This document shows, piece by piece, positions 27,846-37,999 of a stretch of 64,000 bases of DNA (its first letter is position 1; every line of letters begins with the position of its first letter). The notes under the pieces are model-generated. The model saw only the letters and a program-made list of their open reading frames with translations, was not told the origin of the DNA and ran no database searches. Source of the stretch: Sphingobium cloacae (lineage in GTDB: Bacteria > Pseudomonadota > Alphaproteobacteria > Sphingomonadales > Sphingomonadaceae); contig NZ_AP017655.1 of assembly GCF_002355855.1 (NCBI RefSeq), positions 3,351,001-3,415,000 of the forward strand, written 5' to 3'. The translations under genes were made by a program, and so were the position numbers.

Positions 27846-29003
27846 ATGACCGGCAAGGACGATATCGCCACCCTCGAAGAGGAACTGCCGCCCGGCGAAT
27901 TGCCGCTCGACGCCTGGCACCGCGCGCAGGGCGCCCGCATGGTGGTCTTCGCGGGCTATCACATGCCGATCCAGTATGAAGGCATCATGGCCGAACATGC
28001 ATGGGTGCGCGAACATGCGGGCCTGTTCGATGTCAGCCACATGGGCCAGCTCGGCTTTTCCGGCGAGGGCGTGGACGACGCGCTGGAGCAGCTGCTGCCC
28101 AGCGACATCAAGGGGCTGAAACCCTTCCGCCAGCGCTATTCGATGCTGCTGGACGAGGAAGGCGGCATCCTCGACGACCTGATGGTGACGCGGCTGGGCG
28201 GCGGCGCCTTCGATGGCGCGGACATCTACATGGTCGTCAACGGCGCGACCAAATATGACGATATCGGCTGGATGATCGAGCATCTGCCCGACGAAGTCAC
28301 CATGAACCATATGGACGAGCAGGCCCTGCTGGCCTTGCAGGGGCCGGAGGCGGGCGAGGCGCTCGCATCCCTCGTCCCGGAGACGGCGGACCTCTATTTC
28401 ATGCAGTCCGGCCCTTTCGCATGGCGCGGCGTGCCGCTGTGGATCAGCCGGTCGGGCTATACCGGTGAGGACGGTTTCGAGATCAGCCTTCCCGCCGAAC
28501 ATGCGAAGCTGCTGGCCGATGCGCTGGTCGCCCTACCGCAGGTCAAGCCCATCGGCCTTGGCGCGCGCGATTCGCTGCGGCTGGAGGCGGGGCTGCCGCT
28601 TTACGGGCACGACCTCGACCCGCGCGTCAGCGCGATCGGGGCCGATCTGGGCTTCGCGATCCAGAAGCGCCGCCGCGAGGAAGGCGGCTTTTTCGGCCAT
28701 GCCCGCGTGCTGAAGGAACTGGCCGACGGCCCCGGCAGCAAGCGCGTGGGTTTCCGGATCGACGGCCGCCTCCCCGCGCGGGAAGGCGCGCCCGTCTATG
28801 CGGGCGACGTGATGGTGGGCGAAGTCACCTCCGGCGGCTTTGCGCCGACCGTCGGCGCGCCCATCGCGATGGGCTGGGTCAGCCTGCCGCACAGCGCGCC
28901 CGGCACGGCGCTGGAGATCGAAGTCAGGGGCAAGCGCATCGCCGCGGCCGTTGCGCCGATGCCGTTCGTGCCGCACCGTTACCGCCGCCGGAAACCGGCC
29001 TGA
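27846..29003 (+). CDS. gcvT: Glycine cleavage system T protein (aminomethyltransferase)
   Basis: GcvT transfers the methylene group from the aminomethylated H protein to tetrahydrofolate, releasing ammonia. The 385-residue protein shows VVFAGYHMPIQYEGIMAEH, GLFDVSHMGQ, the folate-binding region, SRSGYTGEDGFEI, LGARDSLRLEAGLPLYGHD (conserved Asp/Arg), and C-terminal PFVPHRYRR. The first 25 residues (MTGKDDIATLEEELPPGELP) are an acidic extension. It heads the gcvT-H-PA-PB operon behind the glycine riboswitch. Confidence 0.96.
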   Translation: MTGKDDIATLEEELPPGELPLDAWHRAQGARMVVFAGYHMPIQYEGIMAEHAWVREHAGLFDVSHMGQLGFSGEGVDDALEQLLPSDIKGLKPFRQRYSMLLDEEGGILDDLMVTRLGGGAFDGADIYMVVNGATKYDDIGWMIEHLPDEVTMNHMDEQALLALQGPEAGEALASLVPETADLYFMQSGPFAWRGVPLWISRSGYTGEDGFEISLPAEHAKLLADALVALPQVKPIGLGARDSLRLEAGLPLYGHDLDPRVSAIGADLGFAIQKRRREEGGFFGHARVLKELADGPGSKRVGFRIDGRLPAREGAPVYAGDVMVGEVTSGGFAPTVGAPIAMGWVSLPHSAPGTALEIEVRGKRIAAAVAPMPFVPHRYRRRKPA

Positions 29004-29024
29004 ATTTTCGTGGGGAGTTGAATC

Positions 29025-29396
29025 ATGAGCCGCTATTTTACCGACGAGCATGAATGGATCGATGTCGAAGGCGAAATCGCCACGGTCGGCATCACGGACT
29101 ATGCGCAGGAACAGTTGGGCGACATCGTGTTCGTCGAACTGCCCGCCGAAGGCACGACCTTTGGAAAGGGCGACGATGCGGCCGTCGTGGAATCGGTGAA
29201 GGCCGCTTCCGATGTCTACGCGCCGCTGTCCGGCGAGGTCGTGGAAACCAACGGCGCGCTGGAGGATGAGCCCGCGCTCGTCAACAGCGACCCGGAAGAG
29301 GACGGATGGTTCTTCAAGCTGCGCGTCGCCGATGCCGGCGAGCTGGACGGCCTGATGAACGAAGCGGCCTACAAGAAGTTCGTCGCGAGCCTGTGA
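29025..29396 (+). CDS. gcvH: Glycine cleavage system H protein
   Basis: GcvH is the lipoyl carrier that shuttles the aminomethyl intermediate between the P, T and L proteins. The 123-residue protein has the expected length. It begins [20 protein letters not shown], and the lipoylated lysine is K59 in [12 protein letters not shown]. It lies 21 bp after gcvT and is followed by a G/C-rich hairpin before gcvPA. Confidence 0.97.
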   Translation: MSRYFTDEHEWIDVEGEIATVGITDYAQEQLGDIVFVELPAEGTTFGKGDDAAVVESVKAASDVYAPLSGEVVETNGALEDEPALVNSDPEEDGWFFKLRVADAGELDGLMNEAAYKKFVASL

Positions 29397-29405
29397 GCAA
29401 CATGG

Positions 29406-29430
29406 CCCCTCCCCATGCAAGGGGGAGGGG
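29406..29430. repeat. G/C-rich inverted repeat between gcvH and gcvPA
   Basis: CCCCTCCCC (29406-29414) pairs exactly with GGGGAGGGG (29422-29430) across a 7-base loop. It occupies most of the 47-bp gcvH-gcvPA gap. No T run follows, and the genes on both sides belong together. An RNA-stability or partial-attenuation hairpin, or a dispersed palindromic repeat, is more likely than a true terminator. Confidence 0.55.
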
Positions 29431-29443
29431 GGAGAATTGGACG

Positions 29444-30802
29444 ATGCGCTACCTACCCCTCACCGACAGCGACCGGCGGGAGATGCTCTCCGTCATCGGC
29501 GCGGCCAGCGTGGACGATCTGTTCGTCGACGTGCCCGCCGAGGCCCGCCTGAGCGGCACGATTCCGGGCCTGCCCGACCATGCCGGCGAACTGGCGGTCG
29601 AACGCCATATGGCGAAGCTGGCGCGGCAGAATCTGTCGGCGGGGGAAGCGCCCTTTTTCCTGGGCGCGGGCGCATACCGCCACCATGTCCCCGCCAGCGT
29701 CGACCACCTGATCCAGCGCGGCGAGTTCCTGACCGCCTACACGCCCTATCAGCCGGAAATCGCGCAGGGCACGCTTCAGGTGCTGTTCGAATTCCAGACG
29801 CAGGTCGCCCGCCTCCTGGGCTGCGACGTCGCCAACGCCTCCATGTATGACGGCTCGACCGCCTGCTGGGAAGCGATCGGCATGGCCCGCCGCATCACCA
29901 AGCGCGGCAAGGCGCTGCTCTCCTCGGGCCTGCATCCGCATTATGTCTCGGTCGCGCAGACGATGGCGAAGTTCACCGGCGACCTGCTGGTCCACGATGC
30001 GCCGAAGCTCGACGCCGCGATGGACATCGACGCCCTGATCGCCGCCATCGACCAGGATACGAACTGCGTCGTCGTCCAATATCCCGACATCCTCGGCCGC
30101 ATCGCCGACCTGGCCCCGCTGGCTGACGCCGCGCATGAAGCGGGCGCTTTGCTGGTCGCGGTCGTGACCGAGCCGGTCGCGCTGGGAGCCATTGCCGCGC
30201 CCGGCCATATGGGCGCGGACATCGTGGTGGGCGAGGGGCAGTCGATCGGCGTCGGCCTGCAATTTGGCGGCCCCTATCTGGGCCTTTTCGGCTGCAAGCA
30301 GAAATATGTCCGCCAGATGCCCGGACGCCTGTGCGGCGAGACGGTGGACGCGGCGGGCCAGCGTGGCTTCGTGCTGACCCTCTCCACCCGCGAACAGCAT
30401 ATCCGCCGGGAAAAGGCGACCTCCAACATCTGCACCAATTCCGGCCTGTGCGCGCTGGCGTTCAGCATCCACATGACGCTGCTGGGCGAAAAGGGACTGC
30501 GTGACCTCGCGGCGCTCAACCATGGCCTTGCCGCGCAGGCGGCGGATCGCCTGGCGCAGGTGCCGGGCGTCGCATTGCTCAACGACGCCTTCTTCAACGA
30601 ATTCACGCTGATCCTTTCCAGGGACGCCCGCGCAGTCGTCCGCAACCTTGCCGACAGGGGCGTGCTGGGCGGCGTATCGCTGGGCCGCCTGTTCCCGGGC
30701 GCGCCGGAAATCGCCAAAGGCCTTGTCGTCGCGGTCACCGAAACGGTGACGGCGCAGGACATCGAAACATTCGCCAAGGCGCTGGAGGAGGAACTGGCAT
30801 GA
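29444..30802 (+). CDS. gcvPA: Glycine dehydrogenase (decarboxylating) subunit 1
   Basis: N-terminal half of the split P protein, which with gcvPB decarboxylates glycine and loads the aminomethyl group on GcvH. The 452-residue product has [13 protein letters not shown] at the start, [44 protein letters not shown], and [15 protein letters not shown] [15 protein letters not shown] near the end. The PLP lysine is on the other subunit. The homology start is ATG 29444; the track is open upstream through gcvH only as a shadow. It overlaps gcvPB by four bases. Confidence 0.95.
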   Translation: MRYLPLTDSDRREMLSVIGAASVDDLFVDVPAEARLSGTIPGLPDHAGELAVERHMAKLARQNLSAGEAPFFLGAGAYRHHVPASVDHLIQRGEFLTAYTPYQPEIAQGTLQVLFEFQTQVARLLGCDVANASMYDGSTACWEAIGMARRITKRGKALLSSGLHPHYVSVAQTMAKFTGDLLVHDAPKLDAAMDIDALIAAIDQDTNCVVVQYPDILGRIADLAPLADAAHEAGALLVAVVTEPVALGAIAAPGHMGADIVVGEGQSIGVGLQFGGPYLGLFGCKQKYVRQMPGRLCGETVDAAGQRGFVLTLSTREQHIRREKATSNICTNSGLCALAFSIHMTLLGEKGLRDLAALNHGLAAQAADRLAQVPGVALLNDAFFNEFTLILSRDARAVVRNLADRGVLGGVSLGRLFPGAPEIAKGLVVAVTETVTAQDIETFAKALEEELA

Positions 30803-32373
30803 CCATGCTCAAGGAAGGCCGCCCCACCGCGCCGCAGGCCGCCGCGCAGGGCCATATGGCTCCCGCGACCGCCACGGGCAACCGCGCCCTGATGCTGGAA
30901 GAGCCGCTGATCTTCGAGATCGGGTCGCCCGACACCACCGGCGTCGATTTCGCGGAGGCGCCGAAGGTCGCGAGCCGCCTCGGCCACCTCGCGCGCCAGG
31001 ACGCCATCGGCCTGCCGGGCCTGTCCGAACAGGAAACCGTGCGCCACTATACGCGCCTGAGCCGCCAGAACTACGCCATCGACCTTGGCCTGTTCCCGCT
31101 CGGCAGCTGCACGATGAAGCATAACCCGCGCCTCAACGAAAAAGTCGCGCGGATGCCCGGCTTTGCCGACATTCATCCCTTGCAGCCGCAATCGACCGTC
31201 CAGGGCGCGCTGGCGGTCATCAACCAACTCGCCTTCTGGCTGATCGACCTGACGGGCATGTATGGCGTCGCGATGACGCCCAAGGCGGGCGCGCATGGCG
31301 AACTTTGCGGCCTGCTCTGCATCCGCGCGGCGCTTGAGGCGCGCGGCGACGCCCGGCAGGTCGTGCTGGTGCCCGAGAGCGCGCACGGCACCAATCCCGC
31401 GACGGCCGCGTTCTGCGGCTACAAGGTGGAGGACATTCCGGCGACCCCCGATGGGCGCGTCGATTTGGCGGCGCTCAAGGCGCGGCTGGGGCCTGACGTG
31501 GCGGCGGTGATGATCACCAACCCCAACACCTGCGGCCTGTTCGAGCGCGACATGAAGACGATCTCGGACGCGGTCCATGCCGCCGGAGCCTTCGTCTATT
31601 GCGACGGGGCGAACTTCAATGCCATCGTCGGGCGGGTCCGCCCCGGCGACCTCGGCGTCGATGCCATGCACATCAACCTGCACAAGACCTTCTCGACCCC
31701 TCATGGCGGCGGCGGTCCCGGCTCCGGTCCGGTGGTGCTGTCCGAAGCGCTCGCACCCTTCGGGCCGCTCCCCTACACCGCGCGCATGGCGGACGGCACC
31801 ATCCACCTCATCGAGGAGGATAATGTCGGCGAGGAAATGCCGCGAAGCTTCGGCCGCATGAGCGCCTTCCACGGCCAGATGGGCATGTTCACCCGCGCGC
31901 TGGCCTATATTCTGAGCCACGGCGCGGACGGCTTGCGCCAGGCAAGCGGGGATGCCGTGCTCAACGCCAACTATATCCTGCGCAGTCTGGAGGATGTGCT
32001 CGACGCGCCTTTCGGCGGCAGCGGCCCCTGCATGCATGAGGCGCTGTTCAGCGACAAGGGCCTTGCCGAAGGCTTCACCACGCTCGACATCGCCAAGGGG
32101 CTGATCGACGAAGGCTTCCACCCGATGACCATGTACTTCCCGCTGGTCGTCCATGGCGCGATGCTGATCGAGCCGACCGAGACGGAAAGCAAGGCGGCGC
32201 TCGACCAGTTCATCATGGCGCTGCGCAGCCTGGCCGAACGGGCGAAAGCGGGGGATGAGGCATTGAAGGGCGCGCCCTATCATGCGCCCCGCCGCCGCCT
32301 CGACGAAACGCTCGCCGCCCGCAAGCCGGTGCTGGTGTGGAGCGAAGCGGAACTACCCCAGGCCGCGGAATGA
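30799..32373 (+). CDS. gcvPB: Glycine dehydrogenase (decarboxylating) subunit 2
   Basis: C-terminal half of the split P protein and carrier of the PLP cofactor. The 524-residue protein shows [18 protein letters not shown], the substrate-side [30 protein letters not shown], and the PLP-lysine motif [20 protein letters not shown] near residue 300. The product ends with an extension of about 30 residues. Splitting of GcvP into two genes is common in sphingomonads and Gram-positives. It is the last gene of the operon, followed by a hairpin. Confidence 0.96.
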   Translation: MTMLKEGRPTAPQAAAQGHMAPATATGNRALMLEEPLIFEIGSPDTTGVDFAEAPKVASRLGHLARQDAIGLPGLSEQETVRHYTRLSRQNYAIDLGLFPLGSCTMKHNPRLNEKVARMPGFADIHPLQPQSTVQGALAVINQLAFWLIDLTGMYGVAMTPKAGAHGELCGLLCIRAALEARGDARQVVLVPESAHGTNPATAAFCGYKVEDIPATPDGRVDLAALKARLGPDVAAVMITNPNTCGLFERDMKTISDAVHAAGAFVYCDGANFNAIVGRVRPGDLGVDAMHINLHKTFSTPHGGGGPGSGPVVLSEALAPFGPLPYTARMADGTIHLIEEDNVGEEMPRSFGRMSAFHGQMGMFTRALAYILSHGADGLRQASGDAVLNANYILRSLEDVLDAPFGGSGPCMHEALFSDKGLAEGFTTLDIAKGLIDEGFHPMTMYFPLVVHGAMLIEPTETESKAALDQFIMALRSLAERAKAGDEALKGAPYHAPRRRLDETLAARKPVLVWSEAELPQAAE

Positions 32374-32377
32374 AGCG

Positions 32378-32411
32378 GAGGCCGGCGCTGCGGAAACGCG
32401 GTTCCGGCCTC
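32378..32411 (+). terminator. Hairpin at the end of the gcv operon
   Basis: GAGGCCGG (32378-32385) pairs with CCGGCCTC (32404-32411). The loop contains a smaller GCG-GAAA-CGC hairpin. It starts four bases after the gcvPB stop and faces the converging small gene at 32436. No T run is seen, so it is a probable rather than clear terminator. Confidence 0.5.
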
Positions 32412-32435
32412 ACATGGACGGCGGCCGGACGGAGC

Positions 32436-32870
32436 CTATATGCCGTCGTCGTCCAGCATGGCGATGATCGGGAAGATATGCGCGATCATGCTCCGGTGGA
32501 TCGAAACGGTGATGCCGTCCCGATATTGCGTCAGGCCGATCAGGTTGCGGTCGCGCATGCGCAACCTGCCGACCGTCCATAGCATTTCGCCTTCGTCTCC
32601 CCGCAACTGGACCAGCACGTCCGTGTCCAGCGAAGCGGGCTTGATTCGGTCCATGATGACCCGTTCGCCCGCGCGGAAACGCGGTTCCATCGCTTCGCTG
32701 GGGATGTAGATGGCGAAATAGCGTTCCGCGTTCCCCTGACCGAAAGGGATCGGCATGAAGGCGGCGGGGCGGGAAAAATCGCCTTGCCAAAGCTCCAGCT
32801 CCTTCGAAAGCGGCAGGCTGCTCTCCTCCGGAAACAGCAGGGTCGCGCCGTCCGATTCATAATCGAACAT
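32436..32870 (-). CDS. Inactive-looking S24/LexA-type domain protein without HTH
   Basis: This protein of about 144 residues contains an S24-like fold: AERYFAIYIPSEAMEPRFRA followed by GERVIMDRIKPA and TDVLVQLRGDEGEML, closely patterned on the repressor-peptidase domain of LexA/CI. The catalytic serine of the usual G-D-S-M-E-P is Ala here (S-E-A-M-E-P), and the usual catalytic lysine (V-K-R-L) is Gly (V-G-R-L), so autoproteolysis is unlikely. No helix-turn-helix precedes it; a stop codon sits directly before the longest frame (GTG 32987). I use the ATG at 32870, but neither start has a clear ribosome site. It is divergent from the autotransporter gene, which suggests, but does not prove, a regulatory link. 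It could also be a decayed repressor remnant. Confidence 0.6.
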   Translation of the reverse strand: MFDYESDGATLLFPEESSLPLSKELELWQGDFSRPAAFMPIPFGQGNAERYFAIYIPSEAMEPRFRAGERVIMDRIKPASLDTDVLVQLRGDEGEMLWTVGRLRMRDRNLIGLTQYRDGITVSIHRSMIAHIFPIIAMLDDDGI

Positions 32871-33327
32871 AATGTTGGATGCGCCCAGATTTTCTCTTTC
32901 AACGGCACGAAAATGCGTCCGCCGTACCCCTTTTTTGGGGGAGAATATGTGTGTTAACGATCCAATACGCAAATCGAGCCGGTTCACTTATCGGACATGT
33001 GCGTTTGCGCACCAAATATGCGGCATAATATGCTGAAAAACAGCGAAAATTATTATTTTTCGGCCGCAATTTGGGTCGACATGTGCGCAATAATCAAAAA
33101 ATGATCTGCGAAACAGTGCGATAGGTAATACCTGATTTGCGCAGATTGCGGTGACGTGCGTCGGATGTGCGTCCCGGGATGAAGGGGCTGAGAAGGGGGG
33201 AGACATCCTGTCTCCAGACTTGTCCGCGGCTTTATTCGCCGGGAAGCAGCGCTGCCGGAAGGTATCCTGCCGCATTTCTGCGCGAGCCGTTGTCCAGGTT
33301 TCGCAAGTCCGAATTAGGGGAAAGTGA
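32871..33327. promoter_or_regulatory. AT-rich divergent region with repeated and palindromic sites
   Basis: This 457-bp stretch separates the S24-like gene from the autotransporter and is the most AT-rich part of the window. It holds two copies of GACATGTGCG (32994-33003 and 33078-33087, 84 bp apart, about eight helical turns). It also holds three palindromes: GTGCG-TTTG-CGCAC (32999-33012), GCATA-A-TATGC (33023-33033) and AGGTA-A-TACCT (33123-33133), plus CCCC-T6-GGGG at 32927-32940. These look like protein-binding sites for divergent promoters. No -35/-10 pair could be fixed. The autotransporter ATG is preceded by AGGGGAAAG. Confidence 0.5.
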
Positions 33328-36300
33328 ATGAGAAATAGTGCTAAGTTGAACCGGATGCTGCTGGTTTCAGCCTCCATCCCGGCGGCGCTGCTTGTGAATG
33401 CCGGTGCGGCTTGGGCGGCGCCTGCCGTTGTCAATGTGCCGACTGCGGGCGACACGGACGCGAATGTCAACGCGGCGATCGTTACCGCGATCACGACGCC
33501 TGCCAATCCCGCCCTGACGGTCAATATCGACGGTGAAGTGACGGGCGGTGGCGATATCGGTTTCGACTTTGTCGGCGGCGGCTATGCGGCAGGTGAAGGC
33601 GACGGCGCCATCATCGTCAACAACAACGCCGGCGGCAAGGTCGGCGGTCTGAATTTTAGCGGCGTGGGCGCGGCGGCAGTCGGTAACACCTTCACCGCCG
33701 TCAACAAGGGCGATGTGACCAACAACGTCAATGTCGACGATTTCGGTGGCGCGGTTTCGATCACCAATGAAGCGACCGTTGGCGGATATGTGGATGTACG
33801 CGGCGCTTTTGGCGCTGTCACGATCGTCAATGCCGCCAAGGCGAAGGTCGATGATTATATCGACGTGCATACCGATGGCGCGGTGTCGATCACCAATGCC
33901 AAGTCAGGCCAGATCGGTGATTATGTCGACGCTTCCTCGAATACGGGCGATGTGAAGTTCGTCAACGAAGGCGCGGTCATCGGCGCGACCTATCTGGAAA
34001 GCTCGAGCGTCGCGGCTCCCGTGGTGACAACGGACAAGGCCGGCACGACCACGACGACCGTGAGCAGCGCGGCTGGCGGTTCGGTCGAAGGCACCTATGC
34101 CGGCGTCAACGGTCCGCTGAACTTCGTGGGCGGTTCGGGCCACATCACGCGGGTCGCGGACAAGGACAGCACGGCGAGCGTGACCGGCAAGGTCTACGGC
34201 AACCTGTCGTCGAAGGCCGGTTCCAATGATGAGACGCAGGTCTCGACGCTCATCGTGGGCACGCCGCTTGCGCCTGCCACCGCTGGCACGGTCGTCAATA
34301 CCAAGGCCGACAGCGATACAAAGGTTTCGACAGCGGGCACCAGCAAGGTCGACGTCACCGGGAAGGGAAGCCTTGTCACTGGCGATGTTGACTCGGAAGG
34401 CGCGACGGCGAGCGTCGTTACGGTCGATGCCGGCACCGTGAACGGAACGGTCAATTCGAGCAGCTATGCAGGCAGTCAGAAGTCCGGGTCCAGCAAGATC
34501 GTCACGGAAAACTACAGCACCAAGGCTTTGGAATCGACGGACACCGCTGAAACCTCCGAATATAAGGTTACCATTACGGGCGGCGATGATTCGGTGGCCG
34601 TGAAGAACGCGGGCAAGGTGCTGGGGAGCGTGGACTCCAACGGGGCGAACTCGGCTTCGGTCGTGATCGACTCCAAGTCGTCGGTGGGCGGCAACGTCAA
34701 CATCGACGCCGGCAGCACCGATTCTGCACAGTCGGGCACGGGCAACAGCTCCGTGAACAATGTCACCAACGAGGGAACGCGGACGGTCGTCATCGAGACG
34801 ACGTACGCAGCCTCTGCCCTGGATGGCAACGCCACGCTGAACAATGCCGGCCGGATCGACGGCAGCGCGGATGTCGGCGCGTTGCAGGGCAACGCCACCG
34901 CGACCGTGACGGGCACCGTCGGGCAGAATTTGACGGCCCACACGGGCGGCGGTTCCGTCGGCACTTCCAAGGTGACCGTGAATTCCGTCACGACGGACGG
35001 CGGCGCTACCTGGACGCCAACCAGCGGCACGCTGGAACAGGCCTCCACCGATGTGGGCGGCGCGGCGACCATCGTGGTCGACACGGCGGCGGCTCTTCAG
35101 GGCAAGGGCGTGCCCAGCGTCGGCGGTTATGTTGAGGCCTTTGGCCTTGGCGGCGCCACGGTCACGATCAAGGCCGGCAATGAAATCGATGGCTATGTCT
35201 CCGCTGGCAGCTTTGGCGAAAGCGAGACGAGCAAGGTGGTGACCACCTATGCTTCGGGTAGCACCACGGTCGACAAATATGAGATGGACCTGTCCGAAAC
35301 CGCTCTGGGCGGCAAGGCCGCGGTAGCCAATGACGGCACCGTCCATGGCGGCGTCAGCGCATCCGGTCAGGAATCCGCTTCGGTGACCAACAGCGGGGTG
35401 ATCGAAAACGGCGTCGGCGTCTATTCGCTGAGCGGCAATCTCACGGCCAAGGTGACGGACGACAAGCAGGGCTATCCCGTCCAGCGTCATCTGACCGGGG
35501 AGTTCGAAGTCACGCCGGTCGGCGGCGATGCCAGCCTCGCCAACACGGGCCTGATCCTCGGCGGTGCGGAAGTCGTCGGCGCGACGGGTTCGGTGACCAA
35601 CAACGGCATCCTGAACGGCAACACCTATCTTGGCGAATCCGCTTTCAGCGGCACTGCCACGCTCGATGCGACGCTGACCACCACGACCGTCACGGTCGAT
35701 CCGGTGCTGGCTTCGCAGAAGTACACGGTGAACCAGAACGGCGTTTCCGGCGGGTTCTTCGTGGACGGCGCTGTCACGACGCAGAGTGAAGTCTATTATC
35801 AGCTTCAAAATCAGCTCTCGTCGTTGCCCTCTGGCCTGAACATGACCCAGGACGATATCGATCCGGCCACGTTCGACCTCAGCGTCAACAATGGTCAGAA
35901 GGCGGTCAAGACCGCCAACATCGAAGCCACCATCAACCTGAACAAGGGCTCAATCACGCTGGGCGACATCACCGCGCAGCAGGATGACAGCGGCGCGTTC
36001 CTGACCAAGACCACGGTCAACCTGAACGACAGCGGTTTCCTGGGTCGGGACACGACGGGATCGGGTGCTTCCGTTCCGGTGCTTCCGGACGATGCGAAGG
36101 CGCTCAGCTGGACGAATGCGGTTCGGGTGCGCGGCGTCGAGACGCTGAACAAGGAAGGTGCTGGCACGTTCGTCATCACCGGCGCCGACTATGTTCCGGC
36201 GGCGAGCGGCAATCCGGCGGTATGGACGCTGGATGTGGGCAACTTCAACGTCAAGGCGGGTGAAGTTCAGCTGGGCCAGAACAACGATGACGACGTGTTC

Positions 36301-37977
36301 GGCATCAAGGGCAACATCAACAACGATGCCACCCTCGTGCTGGGTCGCCGCGTGACGGTCGCTCCGAGCCAGTCGATCGGCAACAACATCACCAATCCGA
36401 CGCGGCAAATCATCGACGGCGTCACCATCTATCAGCAGGGCAACTATAACCAGAGCGCCACCGGCACGACGGTCGTGGGCATCAACCCCTCGCTGATCCG
36501 CAATAACGCCTACATCCAGCAGTCGGGTTCGGCCCCGGAAATCCTGGGTCCGATCACGGGCGGCGTCACCATCAACTACTTCACTGCCGGAAGCACGGGC
36601 ACGCAGTCCACGCCTTCGTCGGTGACGGTCGATGGGAACCTGAACCTGGCCGGCAAGGTGGCGGTCTCCGTTTCGAAGGACAGCCTCTATTCGAACGGCG
36701 ATGGTTACACGCTCTTCACCTACACGGGGACGGGTGCTGTGACGGCGACGGTGGACTCCACGCTCAGCTCGAACTTCGTGAAGTTCGGCCTGACGCACAA
36801 CGCCACGGCCAAGACCGTGTCGCTCGGCGTGAACCGCCTCAGCTATGCCACGGGTGCGACCAACCCCAACGCCGCTTCGGCCGCGGTGGGTCTGGACAGC
36901 GCGCTGGCCGATGTCATCACTGCGATCAAGACCGACAACTTCGCCTCGGTGAAGGACATCGCCAATGCGCAGGACATCGCCAACATCGCGTCGGCTCTGG
37001 ACTGGCGTCTGAACACCGCCCAGGCGGCCCAGGTCTTCAACGAGCTTTCCTCGGCTGAGATCTACGGCTCGCTGGCTTCGGTGGACCAGAACTCGGTGTT
37101 CAACAGCTCGCTCAACCGTCTGACCCAGCGTCGCGGCTATGGTGAAGCGCTCGGCACCCAGCTGTGGTTCGATCCGTCGGCCAGCTTCGCCAAGGCGGGC
37201 GGCACCAAGTCCGGTGCGTCGAAGATCAAGACGGACAGCTATGGCGGCGCCTTCGGCATCGACGTGGCCTATCAGGACAATGGCGCGATCGGCATCGGCT
37301 TCGGTTACGGCCAGCATGATGTGAACGCTCGCGGCACGCCGGAAAGCGCTCAGGTACGGACCTACACCATCGGTGCCTATGCGACCCAGGGCTTCGGTCC
37401 CTTCTACGGCAACCTCAGCTTCGCCTACGGTTTCTCCAAGTTCGAGGTCGAGCGTGATCTGACGATCCTCGCCCGCACCATCGAAGGCGATTTCAAGGGC
37501 AAGCAGTGGGATGCCGCTCTGGAACTGGGCTATGACATGCAGGCTGGCGGCAATCTGGTCGTCACTCCGTTCGGTAAGCTGGCGGCTCGCCACTGGTCGA
37601 TGAACGGCTTCACCGAAGAAGGCGGCGCGGGCATCGGCCTGAACGTCAAGGGCGCATCGAAGACTGTCTTCAACCCGGTCCTGGGTGTGAAGGCGGGCGC
37701 TCTGATGGGCGATCCTGAAAAGGTTGCCTTCCGTCCCTACGGTAAGCTGCAATACACCTTCCAGGGGAATGTCGGTAACCGTCGCACGGTCCAGTATCTG
37801 GGCGGCGGGGATGCGTTCCAGCTGCGTGGTGTTGATCCGAGCGGCTTCGGCCTGGTTGAACTGGGCATCGATGCCACGGTCAACAAGCGCGTCGGACTGT
37901 TCCTGTCGGGCGGGTTGGGCTTTGGCGGCCGCAACTCCTCGGGCCAGGTTCGCGCCGGCATCAGCTTCGGCTTCTAA
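33328..37977 (+). CDS. Large autotransporter (type Va) surface protein
   Basis: A 1549-residue autotransporter. The signal peptide ends near AAWAA (residue 31). A passenger of about 1200 residues is made of repeated short beta-strand rungs rich in Gly, Asn, Val, Thr and Ala (NNAGKVGGS-, GSVD-, VTNNG-type turns), the sequence of a beta-helix stalk. The C-terminal barrel runs from about 1271 (YGEALGTQLWFDPSASF) to the end, with FGIDVAYQDNGAIGIGFGYG and a final ISFGF with terminal Phe as required for Bam insertion. No protease motif is visible. Codon use differs from neighbours, with more GGT, GCT and AAG, suggesting high expression. It is followed by a hairpin and by a methyltransferase that may modify it. 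Its ligand is unknown. Confidence 0.92.
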   Translation: MRNSAKLNRMLLVSASIPAALLVNAGAAWAAPAVVNVPTAGDTDANVNAAIVTAITTPANPALTVNIDGEVTGGGDIGFDFVGGGYAAGEGDGAIIVNNNAGGKVGGLNFSGVGAAAVGNTFTAVNKGDVTNNVNVDDFGGAVSITNEATVGGYVDVRGAFGAVTIVNAAKAKVDDYIDVHTDGAVSITNAKSGQIGDYVDASSNTGDVKFVNEGAVIGATYLESSSVAAPVVTTDKAGTTTTTVSSAAGGSVEGTYAGVNGPLNFVGGSGHITRVADKDSTASVTGKVYGNLSSKAGSNDETQVSTLIVGTPLAPATAGTVVNTKADSDTKVSTAGTSKVDVTGKGSLVTGDVDSEGATASVVTVDAGTVNGTVNSSSYAGSQKSGSSKIVTENYSTKALESTDTAETSEYKVTITGGDDSVAVKNAGKVLGSVDSNGANSASVVIDSKSSVGGNVNIDAGSTDSAQSGTGNSSVNNVTNEGTRTVVIETTYAASALDGNATLNNAGRIDGSADVGALQGNATATVTGTVGQNLTAHTGGGSVGTSKVTVNSVTTDGGATWTPTSGTLEQASTDVGGAATIVVDTAAALQGKGVPSVGGYVEAFGLGGATVTIKAGNEIDGYVSAGSFGESETSKVVTTYASGSTTVDKYEMDLSETALGGKAAVANDGTVHGGVSASGQESASVTNSGVIENGVGVYSLSGNLTAKVTDDKQGYPVQRHLTGEFEVTPVGGDASLANTGLILGGAEVVGATGSVTNNGILNGNTYLGESAFSGTATLDATLTTTTVTVDPVLASQKYTVNQNGVSGGFFVDGAVTTQSEVYYQLQNQLSSLPSGLNMTQDDIDPATFDLSVNNGQKAVKTANIEATINLNKGSITLGDITAQQDDSGAFLTKTTVNLNDSGFLGRDTTGSGASVPVLPDDAKALSWTNAVRVRGVETLNKEGAGTFVITGADYVPAASGNPAVWTLDVGNFNVKAGEVQLGQNNDDDVFGIKGNINNDATLVLGRRVTVAPSQSIGNNITNPTRQIIDGVTIYQQGNYNQSATGTTVVGINPSLIRNNAYIQQSGSAPEILGPITGGVTINYFTAGSTGTQSTPSSVTVDGNLNLAGKVAVSVSKDSLYSNGDGYTLFTYTGTGAVTATVDSTLSSNFVKFGLTHNATAKTVSLGVNRLSYATGATNPNAASAAVGLDSALADVITAIKTDNFASVKDIANAQDIANIASALDWRLNTAQAAQVFNELSSAEIYGSLASVDQNSVFNSSLNRLTQRRGYGEALGTQLWFDPSASFAKAGGTKSGASKIKTDSYGGAFGIDVAYQDNGAIGIGFGYGQHDVNARGTPESAQVRTYTIGAYATQGFGPFYGNLSFAYGFSKFEVERDLTILARTIEGDFKGKQWDAALELGYDMQAGGNLVVTPFGKLAARHWSMNGFTEEGGAGIGLNVKGASKTVFNPVLGVKAGALMGDPEKVAFRPYGKLQYTFQGNVGNRRTVQYLGGGDAFQLRGVDPSGFGLVELGIDATVNKRVGLFLSGGLGFGGRNSSGQVRAGISFGF

Positions 37978-37999
37978 TACCCCACAGGGTCGCGAAGGT

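Noticed and set aside
27740..27979. Open frame running through the second glycine aptamer
   Set aside because: It conflicts with the riboswitch structure and with gcvT, which has the better start.
33904..35808. 634-residue open frame on the minus strand inside the autotransporter
   Set aside because: The autotransporter frame has a signal peptide, repeated rungs and a barrel; the antisense frame has none of these and is Arg/Asp/Gly-rich.
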